This document shows, in pieces, positions 10,761-21,011 of a stretch of DNA of 46,306 nt. Made by a program: the position numbers and the translations under genes. Within the stretch, counting starts at the first letter, position 1; each line of letters opens with the position of its first letter. Location of the stretch: positions 1 through 46,306 of the forward strand of contig PNMC01000004.1 in NCBI GenBank assembly GCA_013823365.1, in the 5' to 3' direction. The notes under the pieces are model-generated. The model saw only the letters and a list, made by a program, of their open reading frames with translations, did not search any database and was not told the DNA's origin. This DNA comes from Parvibaculum sp. (GTDB taxonomy: Bacteria > Pseudomonadota > Alphaproteobacteria > Parvibaculales > Parvibaculaceae).

Positions 10761-11912
10761 CTAGCCGAAACGAAGGGTTGCAATGGCCTGCGCCGCGATG
10801 CCTTCGCGGCGGCCGGTGAAGCCGAGCCCCTCGGTCGTCGTCGCCTTGACGCTGACGCGCGACACGTCGATGTCGAGTATCGCCGCGATACGAGCCCGCA
10901 TGGCCTCCGTATACGGAGAGATTTTTGGCGCCTCGCAGATAAGGGTGACATCGGCATTGGAAATCGCGGCACCTGCGCGCCGGGCAAGACCCGCGGCATG
11001 GGCCAGAAAACGATCAGAGGACGCGCCTTTCCATTGCGGATCGCATGGCGGGAAATGCTTCCCGATATCGCCTGCGCCGATCGCGCCAAGAATGGCGTCG
11101 GTCAGGGCGTGAAGCCCCACATCGGCGTCCGAATGGCCTTCGAGCCCGACGGCATGCGGTATCTTCACCCCGCAGAGCCAGACATGATCGCCATCGCCGA
11201 AGCGGTGAACATCGAAGCCCGCTCCGGTTCTCGTTTCCCCGCCCCGCATCAGCATCCGTTCCGCCCGTTCGACATCCGCCCCCGTCGTGATCTTGAAATT
11301 GTCCTCATCGCCCTCGACCAGCGCCACGGATATTCCGGCTGCCGCCGCGACAGCGACATCGTCGGTAAAGTCGCCACCCGCCGCTGCCCGGTGGGCTTCC
11401 AGGATAGAGGAGAAACGGAAGGCTTGCGGCGTTTGCGCGCGCCAGAGCCCGTCGCGCGGCACGGTCTCGCCGGCAAGCCCCTCCGAGGCGCGGCGCATCG
11501 TGTCCGTTACAGGTAGCGCGGTGAGCGCACCTTGATGAGAGGCGAGGGCCGCGACGCAGGCCGAAATCAGCCGCTCGGACACGAAAGGCCGGGCGCCATC
11601 ATGGATGAGCACGAGATCGGGCCGGTCCTCTGCGGCCAGAGCCTCGAGTCCCGCCAGCACGGACGCCTGCCGCGTTGCCCCGCCGGTTACAGGCTGTCGA
11701 AGCTTCGGCAGGTCGCCGCAGGCGGCATCGTAGCACGCCCGATCATCCGGGTGGATGACGGCAAGCACGCTGGAAATGGCCGGATGCTGCGAAAAAACGC
11801 TGGCCGTCCGCCGGAGGACGGGCTCCCCGCCCAGGAGACGGTATTGCTTGGGCGCGCCCGGACCCGCGCGGTTGCCGCGGCCGGCCGCCACGATCAATGC
11901 GGCGACTTTCAT
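10761..11912 (-). CDS. ispDF: Bifunctional IspD/IspF enzyme of the MEP isoprenoid pathway
   Basis: A 383-residue fusion. Residues 1-225 form 2-C-methyl-D-erythritol 4-phosphate cytidylyltransferase ([12 protein letters not shown] nucleotide loop, HDGARPFVS). Residues about 227-383 form 2-C-methyl-D-erythritol 2,4-cyclodiphosphate synthase ([12 protein letters not shown] zinc ligands, [32 protein letters not shown]). It supplies isopentenyl precursors for quinones and undecaprenol. The fusion is typical of alphaproteobacteria and epsilonproteobacteria. Start at ATG 11910-11912 ([11 protein letters not shown]) rather than the upstream in-frame ATG at 11948, because the family begins at this point. 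Divergent from dusB. Confidence 0.96.
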   Translation of the reverse strand: MKVAALIVAAGRGNRAGPGAPKQYRLLGGEPVLRRTASVFSQHPAISSVLAVIHPDDRACYDAACGDLPKLRQPVTGGATRQASVLAGLEALAAEDRPDLVLIHDGARPFVSERLISACVAALASHQGALTALPVTDTMRRASEGLAGETVPRDGLWRAQTPQAFRFSSILEAHRAAAGGDFTDDVAVAAAAGISVALVEGDEDNFKITTGADVERAERMLMRGGETRTGAGFDVHRFGDGDHVWLCGVKIPHAVGLEGHSDADVGLHALTDAILGAIGAGDIGKHFPPCDPQWKGASSDRFLAHAAGLARRAGAAISNADVTLICEAPKISPYTEAMRARIAAILDIDVSRVSVKATTTEGLGFTGRREGIAAQAIATLRFG

Positions 11913-11958
11913 ATCCGCTCGTTTCGCACCCCGGCCGAAACTGTGCAAGCGAATTGGC

Positions 11959-11987
11959 TTGCCGAAACTTTAGGCACCGGCTAAATT
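11959..11987 (+). promoter_or_regulatory. Candidate promoter of dusB-ntrBC
   Basis: TTGCCG (11959-11964), 17 bases, then TAAATT (11982-11987): about 4 of 6 matches in each box to the sigma-70 consensus at ideal spacing. Transcription would start near 11994, leaving a leader of roughly 30 bases to the chosen TTG start. The element overlaps the left arm of the long inverted repeat 11965-12026. Confidence 0.4.
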
Positions 11988-12026
11988 GGACAAAATTTGT
12001 GCAGTTTTGTCTGGTGCCCAAAGTTT
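11965..12026. other. Long nested inverted repeat in the ispDF-dusB divergent region
   Basis: The outer arms AAACTTTAGGCACC (11965-11978) and GGTGCCCAAAGTTT (12013-12026) pair at 13 of 14 positions. An inner pair GACAAAA (11989-11995) and TTTTGTC (12005-12011) is perfect. The right outer arm contains the first two bases of the likely dusB start codon (TTG 12025). It could be a regulator operator or an RNA structure that covers the start. Confidence 0.6.
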
Positions 12027-13053
12027 GACCATCTCCATCGGTTCACACGTTCTGGCCAACCCCGTTCTCCTGGCGCCCATGGCCGGAGTAACGGATCTGC
12101 CGTTCCGCCGCGCGGCCCACCGGCTGGGCGCGGGCCTTGTCGTCTCCGAGATGGTCGCGAGCGATGAACTGGTCCGTGCCCGGCCAGATGTCGTCCGCCG
12201 GGCGGCAGGGGCGGGTGAATTCAGCCCGCTGTCGATCCAGCTTGCAGGCCGCGAGGCCCGGTGGATGGCCGAGGGGGCGAGGGTCGCCGCAGCGGCGGGT
12301 GCCGACATCATCGACATCAATATGGGCTGCCCCGCCAAGCAGGTCACAACAGGCCTCTCCGGCTCTGCGCTGATGCGCGACCTCGACCACGCGCTGAGCC
12401 TGATCGAGGCCACAGTCGGCGCCGTCGACTTGCCGGTGACGCTTAAAATGCGCACGGGCTGGGACGAGACCAGACGCAATGCGCCCGAGCTTGCCGTCCG
12501 GGCGGAAGCTGCGGGCGTGAGGCTCGTCACCGTACACGGCCGCACACGCTGCCAGTTCTACAAGGGCAGGGCAGACTGGAATTTCATCGCCGAGGTGAAG
12601 AAGGCGGTTTCGATCCCCGTTATCGCCAATGGCGACGTGATGACCGAGGAAGACGCCCGCGCGATCCTCGATGCATCGGGCGCCGACGGCGTGATGATCG
12701 GCCGGGGTGCACAAGGCCGTCCATGGTTCCTCGCGCAGGTCGCGCATTACCTTGCGACCGGCGAAAAGCTTGCGCCGCCTTCATGGGAAGAGCAGGGCGA
12801 GATCGCCGCCGCGCATTATCGCGACATGATCGATCACTATGGCGAAGGCCTCGGCCTTCGCGTCGCGCGCAAACATCTCGTCTGGTACCTCGATGATGCC
12901 TCGCGCCGCTTCCCCGACGAAGCGATGGTGGCAAAGCGAGAGATCGTGCGTATGGACAATCCGGCGGCGGTGCTTTCCCGCCTTGCAAGCTTCTATACGC
13001 TTGCAGCCCGCACCGAGCCCCATTCGAAATCGAAAAACAAGGAGGCCGCCTGA
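12025..13053 (+). CDS. dusB: tRNA-dihydrouridine synthase B (NifR3 family)
   Basis: Flavin enzyme that reduces specific uridines in the tRNA D-loop. About 342 residues, with [16 protein letters not shown] at the N-terminus, [19 protein letters not shown] (catalytic Cys in the GCPAK motif), [14 protein letters not shown] and [13 protein letters not shown]. There is no ATG; TTG 12025 puts the family's usual SIG-x-LAPM start close to the N-terminus, while TTG 11986 is the longest option, neither with a clear ribosome binding site. The gene was first known as nifR3 because it precedes ntrB in alphaproteobacteria, exactly as here. Its TGA overlaps the ntrB ATG by one base. Confidence 0.92.
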   Translation: MTISIGSHVLANPVLLAPMAGVTDLPFRRAAHRLGAGLVVSEMVASDELVRARPDVVRRAAGAGEFSPLSIQLAGREARWMAEGARVAAAAGADIIDINMGCPAKQVTTGLSGSALMRDLDHALSLIEATVGAVDLPVTLKMRTGWDETRRNAPELAVRAEAAGVRLVTVHGRTRCQFYKGRADWNFIAEVKKAVSIPVIANGDVMTEEDARAILDASGADGVMIGRGAQGRPWFLAQVAHYLATGEKLAPPSWEEQGEIAAAHYRDMIDHYGEGLGLRVARKHLVWYLDDASRRFPDEAMVAKREIVRMDNPAAVLSRLASFYTLAARTEPHSKSKNKEAA

Positions 13054-14210
13054 TGTCGCAGGCCGTTCGTGCAATAGGCTCGGGCGGTACGCCTGAAGCA
13101 AGCGTCATTCTGAAATCGATGCCTCATCCCGTCATGCTGATCGACCGGGACAAACGGATCGAATATGTGAACGACAGCGCGCAGGAATTCTTCGCGTCGA
13201 GCTCTGCGATGCTGATCGGCCATTCGATGAGCGATATCGTCGCTTTCGGCAGCCCGGTGCTCGCGCTTGTCGATCAGGTGTTCGAGCGCGGCGTCTCGGT
13301 CAATGAGTATGGCGTGGAGATCGGCACGCCGCGTATCGGCGATCGTCAGGTCGATATTCAGGTTACGCCGCTCGTCGAATATCCCGGCCATGTGCTGCTC
13401 CAGCTTCAGGTGCGCACCATGGCACAGAAGATGGACCGGCAGTTGACGCATCGCGGCGCTGCCCGCTCCGTCACCGGCATGGCGGCCATTCTCGCGCATG
13501 AAATCAAGAACCCTCTTTCCGGCATTCGCGGTGCGGCGCAGTTGCTCGAGCTTTCCGGTTCGCCGGAAGACAAGACGCTGACCCGTCTCATCTGCGACGA
13601 AACGGACCGCATCTGCAAGCTTGTCGACCGGATGGAAGTCTTCTCAGACGAGCGCCCCGTGCCGCGCGAACCTGTGAATATTCACCTCGTTCTGGGCCAT
13701 GTGAAGCAGCTCGCGGCGACGGGCTTCGCAAAGAATATTCGCATCGTCGAGGAATACGATCCGTCACTGCCGCCCGTATTGGGCGACAAGGATCAGCTTA
13801 TTCAGGTCTTCCTCAATCTGGTGAAGAACGCGGCCGAAGCGATCGGGGGCGGCGAGGGCGAGATCGTTCTGACCACAGCCTACCGGCCGGGCGTGCGCCT
13901 TTCCATGCCGGGAAGCCGCGATCGCGTCAGCCTGCCGCTCGAAATCTGCGTGATCGACGACGGTCCCGGCGTTCCCTCCGACCTCATGGAACATCTCTTC
14001 GATCCCTTCGTGACCACGAAAACGTCAGGCACCGGTCTCGGTCTCGCGCTGGTCGCGAAGATCATCGGTGACCATGGCGGCATCGTCGAATGCGAGAGCC
14101 TCGCGCGGAAGACGATCTTCCGTGTACTGCTGCCGATGCATACCGGCGAACCCGTGGGACAGAACAAGGCACAAGCTATGCGGCAAGTAACAGGAGCGGC
14201 AAATGGCTAG
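13053..14210 (+). CDS. ntrB: Nitrogen regulation sensor kinase NtrB
   Basis: Soluble histidine kinase/phosphatase that controls NtrC in response to nitrogen status through PII proteins. The 385-residue protein has an N-terminal PAS domain (about 15-125), the dimerisation/phosphoacceptor helix with H149 in [15 protein letters not shown], and a GHKL ATPase domain with N-box [12 protein letters not shown] and G-boxes DDGPGVP and [12 protein letters not shown]. No membrane segment is present. It is translationally coupled to dusB upstream and overlaps ntrC by 8 bases. Confidence 0.96.
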   Translation: MSQAVRAIGSGGTPEASVILKSMPHPVMLIDRDKRIEYVNDSAQEFFASSSAMLIGHSMSDIVAFGSPVLALVDQVFERGVSVNEYGVEIGTPRIGDRQVDIQVTPLVEYPGHVLLQLQVRTMAQKMDRQLTHRGAARSVTGMAAILAHEIKNPLSGIRGAAQLLELSGSPEDKTLTRLICDETDRICKLVDRMEVFSDERPVPREPVNIHLVLGHVKQLAATGFAKNIRIVEEYDPSLPPVLGDKDQLIQVFLNLVKNAAEAIGGGEGEIVLTTAYRPGVRLSMPGSRDRVSLPLEICVIDDGPGVPSDLMEHLFDPFVTTKTSGTGLGLALVAKIIGDHGGIVECESLARKTIFRVLLPMHTGEPVGQNKAQAMRQVTGAANG

Positions 14211-15645
14211 CGGAACCATTCTTCTTGCAGATGACGATGCGGCGATCCGCACTGTCCTCAATCAGGCGCTGGGCCGCGTCGGATACGAAGTGCGCTCGAC
14301 CGGCAATGCAGCGACGCTCTGGCGCTGGGTGAGCCAGGGCGAGGGCGACCTCATCATCACGGACGTGGTGATGCCGGATGAAAACGCCTTCGACCTCATT
14401 CCCCGCATCAAGCGCGCGCGCCCCGAAATCCCGATCGTGGTCATGAGCGCGCAGAACACGCTGAAGACGGCGATCACGGCGGCCGAACGCGGCGCCTACG
14501 AATATCTGCCGAAGCCTTTCGACCTCAATGAACTCATTCGCGTGGTGGACCGCGCCATGACCGCGCCGCGCGAGCCGGCAATCGCACGCCAGCAGCCGGA
14601 AGAAGACGAGAAGATTCCGCTGATCGGCCGCTCGCCCGCGATGCAGGACATCTATCGCGTGCTTGCGCGCCTGATGCAGACCGATCTCACCGTGATGATT
14701 TCCGGCGAAAGCGGAACCGGCAAGGAACTCGTTGCCCGCGCGCTGCATGATTACGGCCGCCGGCGGAACGGCCCCTTCGTCGCCGTGAACATGGCGGCGA
14801 TCCCCCGCGAACTGATCGAAAGCGAACTCTTCGGCCATGAGAAGGGCGCCTTCACCGGGGCGAGCCAACGCGCCACGGGCCGTTTCGAGCAGGCTGAGGG
14901 CGGCACGCTTTTCCTCGATGAAATCGGCGACATGCCGATGGAGGCACAGACGCGGCTTCTGCGCGTCCTGCAGCAGGGCGAATACACGACCGTGGGCGGG
15001 CGCACGCCGATCAAGACCGATGTGCGCATCGTCGCGGCGACGAACCGCGACCTGCGCCAGCTCATCAATCAGGGCCTGTTCCGCGAGGATCTCTTCTTCC
15101 GCCTGAATGTGGTGCCCATTCGTCTGCCGCCGCTCCGCGAGCGCTCGGAGGACATCCCGGACCTCGTGCGCCATTTTCTCGGTCAGGCCGAAGACGAGGG
15201 CCTGCCGCCCAAGACCATCGATGCCGAGGGCATGGAACTGCTGAAGCGGTATCGCTGGCCGGGCAATGTCCGCGAGCTTGAAAACCTGGTCCGGCGCCTC
15301 GCCGCTCTCTATACGGAAGAGACGATCGGTGCGGCGATCCTCGAGACGGAACTTGCCGAGCCGGACTTTGGCAAGCCTGCGGAACAGGCCGCCGCCGACG
15401 AGCCGCTTTCCGCGTCGGTGGAGCGGACGCTGAACCGTATCTTCTCCGCTCATGGCGACGAGTTGCCGCCGCCCGGCCTCTATGACCGGCTGCTGCGCGA
15501 GGTGGAGAGGCCGCTCTTCACCATGAGCCTTGCCGCGACGCGCGGAAACCAGATCAAGGCGGCGCATCTTCTCGGCATCAACCGGAACACGCTTCGCAAG
15601 AAGATCAGGGAACTCGATGTTCAGGTCATTCGTGGCCTGAAATGA
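14203..15645 (+). CDS. ntrC: Nitrogen regulation response regulator NtrC
   Basis: Enhancer-binding activator of sigma-54 promoters for nitrogen assimilation. The 480-residue protein has a receiver domain with phospho-acceptor D54 (IITDVVMPD), an AAA+ domain with Walker A GESGTGKE (168-175), the sigma-54-contacting GAFTGA loop (215-220) and Walker [12 protein letters not shown], and a C-terminal Fis-type helix-turn-helix ([20 protein letters not shown]). The intact GAFTGA implies genuine sigma-54 activation. The gene ends the dusB-ntrB-ntrC unit and is followed 8 bases later by a hairpin terminator. Confidence 0.97.
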   Translation: MASGTILLADDDAAIRTVLNQALGRVGYEVRSTGNAATLWRWVSQGEGDLIITDVVMPDENAFDLIPRIKRARPEIPIVVMSAQNTLKTAITAAERGAYEYLPKPFDLNELIRVVDRAMTAPREPAIARQQPEEDEKIPLIGRSPAMQDIYRVLARLMQTDLTVMISGESGTGKELVARALHDYGRRRNGPFVAVNMAAIPRELIESELFGHEKGAFTGASQRATGRFEQAEGGTLFLDEIGDMPMEAQTRLLRVLQQGEYTTVGGRTPIKTDVRIVAATNRDLRQLINQGLFREDLFFRLNVVPIRLPPLRERSEDIPDLVRHFLGQAEDEGLPPKTIDAEGMELLKRYRWPGNVRELENLVRRLAALYTEETIGAAILETELAEPDFGKPAEQAAADEPLSASVERTLNRIFSAHGDELPPPGLYDRLLREVERPLFTMSLAATRGNQIKAAHLLGINRNTLRKKIRELDVQVIRGLK

Positions 15646-15653
15646 CCGGGAAG

Positions 15654-15673
15654 GGCCGGATTCCGGCCTTTTT
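15654..15673 (+). terminator. Intrinsic terminator after ntrC
   Basis: A GC-only stem GGCCGG (15654-15659) and CCGGCC (15663-15668) with a 3-base loop is followed by five T (15669-15673). It lies 8 bases after the ntrC stop and separates ntrBC from ntrYX. Confidence 0.8.
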
Positions 15674-15744
15674 GCAGGTGCATGACAGTGATGTAAACGC
15701 GCAACATTGTTGTTGATCGGTATCGCTGACAGTTGCAAAATGCG

Positions 15745-15762
15745 CGCTGCCGATTGGCAGCG
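15745..15762. other. Hairpin in the ntrY leader
   Basis: Perfect 7-base arms CGCTGCC (15745-15751) and GGCAGCG (15756-15762) with loop GATT. No T-run follows, so it is not a terminator. It lies about 87 bases before the ntrY ATG and may be a leader structure or a binding site. Confidence 0.4.
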
Positions 15763-15848
15763 TGGCGTATCGGGCACAGGCAGGGGGTAGGTGGTATCCT
15801 CAGGTGCCCGTTCAATGCAGGCAGTGTCCCGGCCGCGCAGGGACGAGC

Positions 15849-18206
15849 ATGGTACCGACAGATCAGGTGGATGAGATCCGGCCAGGCCGGGCAGCACGCT
15901 GGGAAAGCCGGCTGTGGCGCATGTTCAGCCACCGGCGGTTTTCGGCTGCCTTGTCGATCGGTCTGGTCGTCGCGGCGATCTGCCTTGGTTCCTTCACTTA
16001 CATGCTGCTGACGGGCCTGACGCCTTTTTCCCCCACGCGCGGCCTCGTCATTTCGCTCCTCCTTGCCAACCTGGCCATTGTGCTGGTGCTGGTCGGGCTC
16101 ATTATCTGGCGGGTCATCCGGATCATCCTGGCGCGGGTGAGCGGCACGGCGGGCGCAAAGCTCCACGCCCGGCTGGTGACGCTTTTCGCCATCGTCGCCG
16201 TCATGCCGGCGATCATCGTCGCGGTCTTCGCCGCCGTGACGCTCAATCGCGGCCTCGACACCTGGTTCGGCGATCGCGCCCAGACCATCATTTCGAATGC
16301 CGAGACGGTTGCCGCCGCCTATCTGAACGAGCACCGTCAGGTGCTGCGCGCCGACACGCTCGCCATGGCAACGGACATAAACCGCGAGTCCGATCTGCTC
16401 GACAGCAATCCGCCTTACTTTATGACCCTGTTCAACGGGCAGATGCGGGTGCGGTCGCTTCATGCCGCCTATCTCATCCGCGCGGATGGACGCATCCTCG
16501 CCAAGGCGCGGGGCAGCGTCGATGTGGGCATGCCTGAGACGCGCTATTTCGATACCGCGCGCGCCAATGACGTGGCGCTCTTCGTGGTCGAGGACCACAA
16601 CCAGATCCGCGCCCTTGTCGCCTTGCCGGCGATGGAGGGGACATTTCTCTATGTTGCCCGGCTTGTTGACGCGCAGGTGCTCGATCATCTGGCCGAAACA
16701 CGGGCAGCGGTCAGCGAATATGAAAATCTGGAGAGCCGGCGGAATCAGTTTCAGGTCACCTTTGCGCTCATATACGTGACGGTTGCGCTCATCACGCTTC
16801 TCGCCGCGATCTGGCTTGGCCTCTGGGCAGCAAACCGCATTGTCGATCCGATCTCCCGTCTCGTCGGCGCAGCGGAACGGGTCAGCCTCGGCGACCTGCG
16901 CGCGCGGGTGCCCGTCGGCGTCACGGGCGACGAACTCGATATGCTCAGCGGTGCCTTCAACCGCATGACGAGCCAGATCGAAAGCCAGCGCAACGATCTC
17001 ATCGAGGCAAACCACCAGCTCGATGAACGCCGGCAGTTCACGGAAGCGGTGCTGTCGGGGGTTAGCGCCGGCGTGCTCGGCCTCGACAATGAAGGCCGCA
17101 TCACGCATGCGAACCGCGCCGCCTTGCGGTTTTTCGGCCAGACGGAGTCGCAGCTTCTCGGCCGCATGCTGGAAACGGCAATTCCTGAAATGGCGGCTGC
17201 GATGGCGGACTCCCGCGCGCATCCCGATCGCACGGCACAGGCGCAGATCGTCATCTCGCGCGCCGGCCAGGACCGCACGCTGAACCTGAGGGCAACCCGG
17301 GAGATGACGGATTCGGGGAAGGGCGGCTTTGTGCTCACCTTCGACGACATTACCGAACTCGTCCGCGCGCAGCGGACATCCGCCTGGGCCGATGTCGCCC
17401 GCCGCATCGCGCACGAGATCAAGAACCCGTTGACGCCGATCCAGCTTTCGGCGGAGCGCATCCGGCGCAAATATGGTAAGGAAATCGTCTCAGACCCCGA
17501 TGTCTTCGAGCAATGCACCCAGACGATCATCCGGCAGGTGAACGACATCGGCCGCATGGTCGATGAGTTCTCCTCGTTCGCGCGGATGCCTTCCGCATCC
17601 ATGAAGGAATTGGATATCAACGAGATTCTGCGGCAGTCGGTATTCCTGCAGCGTGTCGGCCATCCGGATATCGAATACAGGCTCGACATGCCGGATACGC
17701 CGACCATCCTTGAATGCGACGGGCGTCTGGTGAGCCAGGCTCTGACGAATATCCTGAAGAACGCTGCCGAGGCCATTCGCGGCCCCGAGGAAAGCGAAGC
17801 AGAGGAAGAAGGCGGTCTGTCGGCGGCGATGCATGGGCCGGGCGAAAAGGCGGGTCGTATTCATGTCCGCCTTCTCGACGAGGCCGACACGGTGACGATC
17901 GTTGCCACGGATTCGGGCTGCGGCCTGCCGGAGGCCGACAGGTCGCGCCTGACCGAACCCTATATGACGACGCGAACCAAGGGCACAGGCCTTGGCCTCG
18001 CCATCGTGAACAAGGTGATGGAAGACCATGGCGGCGATCTTCAACTGGAAGACGCGCCGAGCGAAGAGGGCTGGGAAAGCGGGGCGAGGGTGAAGCTCGT
18101 CTTTCCAAAGCGCCGCACCGCGAAAGCGGGAGCAGGCGGAGACAATTCCGGCGGTGCCGAGCGCACTTCCGCGAAGACAAGCGAAGAGGCTGTAAATGGC
18201 GTCTGA
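15849..18206 (+). CDS. ntrY: Membrane sensor histidine kinase NtrY
   Basis: A 785-residue inner-membrane kinase. Four hydrophobic segments lie in the first third of the protein: residues about 25-50, 60-85 and 100-125, then one near 300-325 after a periplasmic domain. A HAMP domain (WAANRIVDPISRLVGAAERV) follows, then a PAS domain, the phospho-acceptor helix [19 protein letters not shown] and a GHKL ATPase ([21 protein letters not shown]). NtrY phosphorylates NtrX and is linked in alphaproteobacteria to nitrogen metabolism, redox state and envelope functions. ATG 15849 has an AGGGA site upstream and gives the normal length; the frame is open further to 15762. It overlaps ntrX by 11 bases. Confidence 0.95.
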   Translation: MVPTDQVDEIRPGRAARWESRLWRMFSHRRFSAALSIGLVVAAICLGSFTYMLLTGLTPFSPTRGLVISLLLANLAIVLVLVGLIIWRVIRIILARVSGTAGAKLHARLVTLFAIVAVMPAIIVAVFAAVTLNRGLDTWFGDRAQTIISNAETVAAAYLNEHRQVLRADTLAMATDINRESDLLDSNPPYFMTLFNGQMRVRSLHAAYLIRADGRILAKARGSVDVGMPETRYFDTARANDVALFVVEDHNQIRALVALPAMEGTFLYVARLVDAQVLDHLAETRAAVSEYENLESRRNQFQVTFALIYVTVALITLLAAIWLGLWAANRIVDPISRLVGAAERVSLGDLRARVPVGVTGDELDMLSGAFNRMTSQIESQRNDLIEANHQLDERRQFTEAVLSGVSAGVLGLDNEGRITHANRAALRFFGQTESQLLGRMLETAIPEMAAAMADSRAHPDRTAQAQIVISRAGQDRTLNLRATREMTDSGKGGFVLTFDDITELVRAQRTSAWADVARRIAHEIKNPLTPIQLSAERIRRKYGKEIVSDPDVFEQCTQTIIRQVNDIGRMVDEFSSFARMPSASMKELDINEILRQSVFLQRVGHPDIEYRLDMPDTPTILECDGRLVSQALTNILKNAAEAIRGPEESEAEEEGGLSAAMHGPGEKAGRIHVRLLDEADTVTIVATDSGCGLPEADRSRLTEPYMTTRTKGTGLGLAIVNKVMEDHGGDLQLEDAPSEEGWESGARVKLVFPKRRTAKAGAGGDNSGGAERTSAKTSEEAVNGV

Positions 18207-19590
18207 TATTCTGATCGTCGACGATGAAGCGGATATCCGCGAACTCGTCTCCGGTATTCTGAACGACGAAGGCTACGACACGCGGAGCGCGGGCGACAGC
18301 GACAAGGCGCTCGCGGCTATCGAGGCGCGCCGTCCCGGCCTGCTGATCCTCGATATCTGGCTTCAAGGCAGCAAGCTCGACGGGCTGGAACTGCTCGACG
18401 TGGTGCGCGACCGTCATCCCGATCTGCCGGTCATCGTCATCAGCGGTCACGGCAATATCGAAACCGCCGTCTCTGCCATCAAGAAGGGCGCTTATGATTT
18501 CATTGAGAAGCCCTTCAAGACCGACCGGCTTATTCTCGTCGTCCGTCGCGCCATAGAGGCTTATCGCCTGCGCCGCGAGAACAGCGAATTGCGGCTGCGC
18601 GCCGGTGACGACACGACTCTGGTCGGCATTTCGCCGGCCCTGTCCCAGGTGCGGCAGACGGTGGACAAGGTCGCCCCGACCAACAGCCGCGTGCTCATTC
18701 AGGGTCCGTCGGGTTCCGGCAAGGAAGTCGTCGCCCGGCTTCTCCATGAAAGATCGCGGCGCGCGACGAATGCTTTCGTGGCGCTCAACGCCGCGAACAT
18801 GGCGCCGGAACGCATGGAAGCGGAACTCTTCGGAACGGAGGAAAGCGCTGCGGGCCCGCGCAAGGTCGGCGTCTTCGAGCAGGCACATGGCGGCACGCTC
18901 TTTCTCGATGAAGTCGCCGAAATGCCTGTCGAGACACAGAGCAAGATCCTCCGCGTGCTCGTCGATCAGACTTTCGAGCGCGTCGGCGGCAGCGCCCGCG
19001 TGAAGGTCGATGTGAGGGTCGTGTCCTCCTCGAGCCGCGACCTGCTGGACGAAATCGCCAAGGGCCGCTTCCGCGAGGATCTCTATCACCGCCTGAACGT
19101 GGTGCCGATCAACGTGCCGCCTCTGGCGGCGCGCCGCGAGGACATTCCGCTTCTGGTCGAGCATTTCATGTCGCAGATATCGCGCTCGACCGGCCTGCCG
19201 CCGCGCCGCGTGTCGGACGATGCCATGGCCGCGCTGCAGGCCCATGACTGGCCGGGCAATGTGCGTCAGCTCCGCAACAATATCGAACGGCTTCTGATCC
19301 TCACCTCCGGGGATCCTTCCGCCGTCGTGACGGCCGATATGCTGCCGGCGGAAGTCGGCGCATCGGCTCAGATGTCGGTCAATGGATCGGGCGGCGAACA
19401 CATCATGGCATTGCCGTTGCGCGAGGCACGGGAAACCTTCGAGCGGGAATATCTCATGGCGCAGATCAGCCGCTTTGGCGGAAACATCTCGCGCACGGCA
19501 GCCTTTATCGGCATGGAGCGCTCGGCGCTTCACCGCAAGCTGAAGTCGCTCGGCGTCGCCGCGGCGAACCGGCCGGACCTTCCCATTTGA
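18196..19590 (+). CDS. ntrX: Response regulator NtrX
   Basis: Partner of NtrY. The 464-residue protein has a receiver domain with D53 (LLILDIWLQG), an AAA+ domain with Walker A GPSGSGKE (170-177) and Walker [12 protein letters not shown], and a C-terminal Fis-type helix-turn-helix (ISRTAAFIGMERSALHRKL). Where sigma-54 activators carry GAFTGA, here the sequence runs LFGTEESAAGPRKVG (211-225), so the loop that contacts sigma-54 is absent. This is seen directly by comparison with NtrC in the same window. It implies regulation of sigma-70 promoters or repression rather than classic sigma-54 activation. Confidence 0.95.
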   Translation: MASDILIVDDEADIRELVSGILNDEGYDTRSAGDSDKALAAIEARRPGLLILDIWLQGSKLDGLELLDVVRDRHPDLPVIVISGHGNIETAVSAIKKGAYDFIEKPFKTDRLILVVRRAIEAYRLRRENSELRLRAGDDTTLVGISPALSQVRQTVDKVAPTNSRVLIQGPSGSGKEVVARLLHERSRRATNAFVALNAANMAPERMEAELFGTEESAAGPRKVGVFEQAHGGTLFLDEVAEMPVETQSKILRVLVDQTFERVGGSARVKVDVRVVSSSSRDLLDEIAKGRFREDLYHRLNVVPINVPPLAARREDIPLLVEHFMSQISRSTGLPPRRVSDDAMAALQAHDWPGNVRQLRNNIERLLILTSGDPSAVVTADMLPAEVGASAQMSVNGSGGEHIMALPLREARETFEREYLMAQISRFGGNISRTAAFIGMERSALHRKLKSLGVAAANRPDLPI

Positions 19591-19618
19591 CGGCAGCTCC
19601 TATCCGAAAGTCCCGATC

Positions 19619-20995
19619 ATGAAAGTTATCGTCTGCGGCGCAGGACAGGTCGGCTTCGGCATCGCGCGCCAGCTCGCCGGAGAACAGAACGATGTGACGG
19701 TGATCGATCAGTCGCCGCAACTCGTGCAGCAGATTTCGGATTCGCTCGACGTGCGCGCCCTTGTGGGCCACGGCGCGCATCCCGATGTGCTGGAGCGTGC
19801 GGGCGCATCCTCCGCCGACATGCTGATCGCCGTCACCTTCCATGACGAGGTGAACATGATCGCCTGTCAGGTGGCGCATTCCGTATTCAACGTGCCGACC
19901 AAGATCGCGCGTATCCGCTCGCAATCCTATCTGCAGCCGGGTTTCCAGGACCTCTTTTCGCAGGATCATCTGCCGATCGACGTGATCATCTCGCCGGAAC
20001 TCGAAGTCGGCAAGGCAGTGTTACGCCGCCTCGCCGTGCCAGGCGCCTTCGACATCCTGAATTTCGCCGAAGGCAAGGTCAGCGTCGTCGGTGTATCGCT
20101 CGAGGAAGATTGCCCGATCGTCAACACGCCGCTGCGCCAGCTCACCGATCTCTTTCCGGACCTCAAGTCGCGTGTCGTCGGCATCGTGCGAAACGGAGAG
20201 CTCTTCGTGCCCCAGAGCGACGATCCGATGCTGGTGGGAGACGAGGCCTATTTCGCCGCTGACGTCCGGGACGTGCGCCGCACGCTCGGCATCTTCGGCC
20301 ATGAGGAAGTCGCGGCGCGGCGTATCATCATCGTCGGCGCGGGAAATATCGGCCTCCATGTCGCGCAGGAGCTGGAAACCAATCATCCGGGCACACGCGT
20401 AAAGCTGATCGAACGCGACCGAGAAAAGGCCGTCCAGGCCGCCGACAAGCTGAAACGCTCCATCGTGCTGCATGGCGACGGGCTCGACCCGGAGCTGCTG
20501 CAGGAAGCGGGCATCTCCGAAACCGAAACGCTTGTCACGCTGACGAACGACGATCAGGCGAACATTCTTGCGAGCGTGGTGGCAAAACGCGAAGGCTGCC
20601 AGCGGACTATGGCTCTCATCAATAACAATACCTACGAGCCGCTCATGCGCTCGCTTGGCATCGACGCCTTCATCAACCCGCGCAGCGCGACGGTTTCCAC
20701 GGTGCTGCAGCATGTTCGCCGCGGCCGCATCCGCGGGTTGCAGTCCGTCCGCGACGGTGCGGCCGAGATCATCGAGGCGGAGGCGCTGGAAACATCGCCG
20801 CTGGTCGGCAAACCGCTGCGCGAGGTCGCGCTGCCGAGCGGCATCCTCGTTGGCGCAGTGATCCGCGATGAAGAGGTCATCATTCCGCGCGGGGAGACGG
20901 AAGTGCGGGCCGGAGACCGCGTTGTACTCTTCGCGCTCTCCGATCAGGTGAAGAAAGTGGAGCAGATGTTCCGCGTCAGCCTCGAATTCTTCTGA
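19619..20995 (+). CDS. trkA: Trk potassium uptake regulatory subunit TrkA
   Basis: Peripheral membrane NAD-binding subunit that gates the TrkH/TrkG potassium channel. The 458-residue protein has two tandem RCK_N Rossmann domains (GAGQVGFGIARQL near residue 7 and IVGAGNIGLHVAQEL near 237), each followed by an RCK_C domain. The start is ATG 19619, 28 bases after ntrX. A trkA gene directly after ntrX is the conserved alphaproteobacterial order; no TrkH subunit is in the window. Confidence 0.96.
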   Translation: MKVIVCGAGQVGFGIARQLAGEQNDVTVIDQSPQLVQQISDSLDVRALVGHGAHPDVLERAGASSADMLIAVTFHDEVNMIACQVAHSVFNVPTKIARIRSQSYLQPGFQDLFSQDHLPIDVIISPELEVGKAVLRRLAVPGAFDILNFAEGKVSVVGVSLEEDCPIVNTPLRQLTDLFPDLKSRVVGIVRNGELFVPQSDDPMLVGDEAYFAADVRDVRRTLGIFGHEEVAARRIIIVGAGNIGLHVAQELETNHPGTRVKLIERDREKAVQAADKLKRSIVLHGDGLDPELLQEAGISETETLVTLTNDDQANILASVVAKREGCQRTMALINNNTYEPLMRSLGIDAFINPRSATVSTVLQHVRRGRIRGLQSVRDGAAEIIEAEALETSPLVGKPLREVALPSGILVGAVIRDEEVIIPRGETEVRAGDRVVLFALSDQVKKVEQMFRVSLEFF

Positions 20996-21011
20996 TCCGA
21001 AAGGCTGCATC

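Noticed and set aside
14176-17414. Two long open frames (573 and 597 codons) on the minus strand
   Set aside because: Antisense to ntrC and ntrY; GC-rich codon bias produces long shadow frames. No domain seen.
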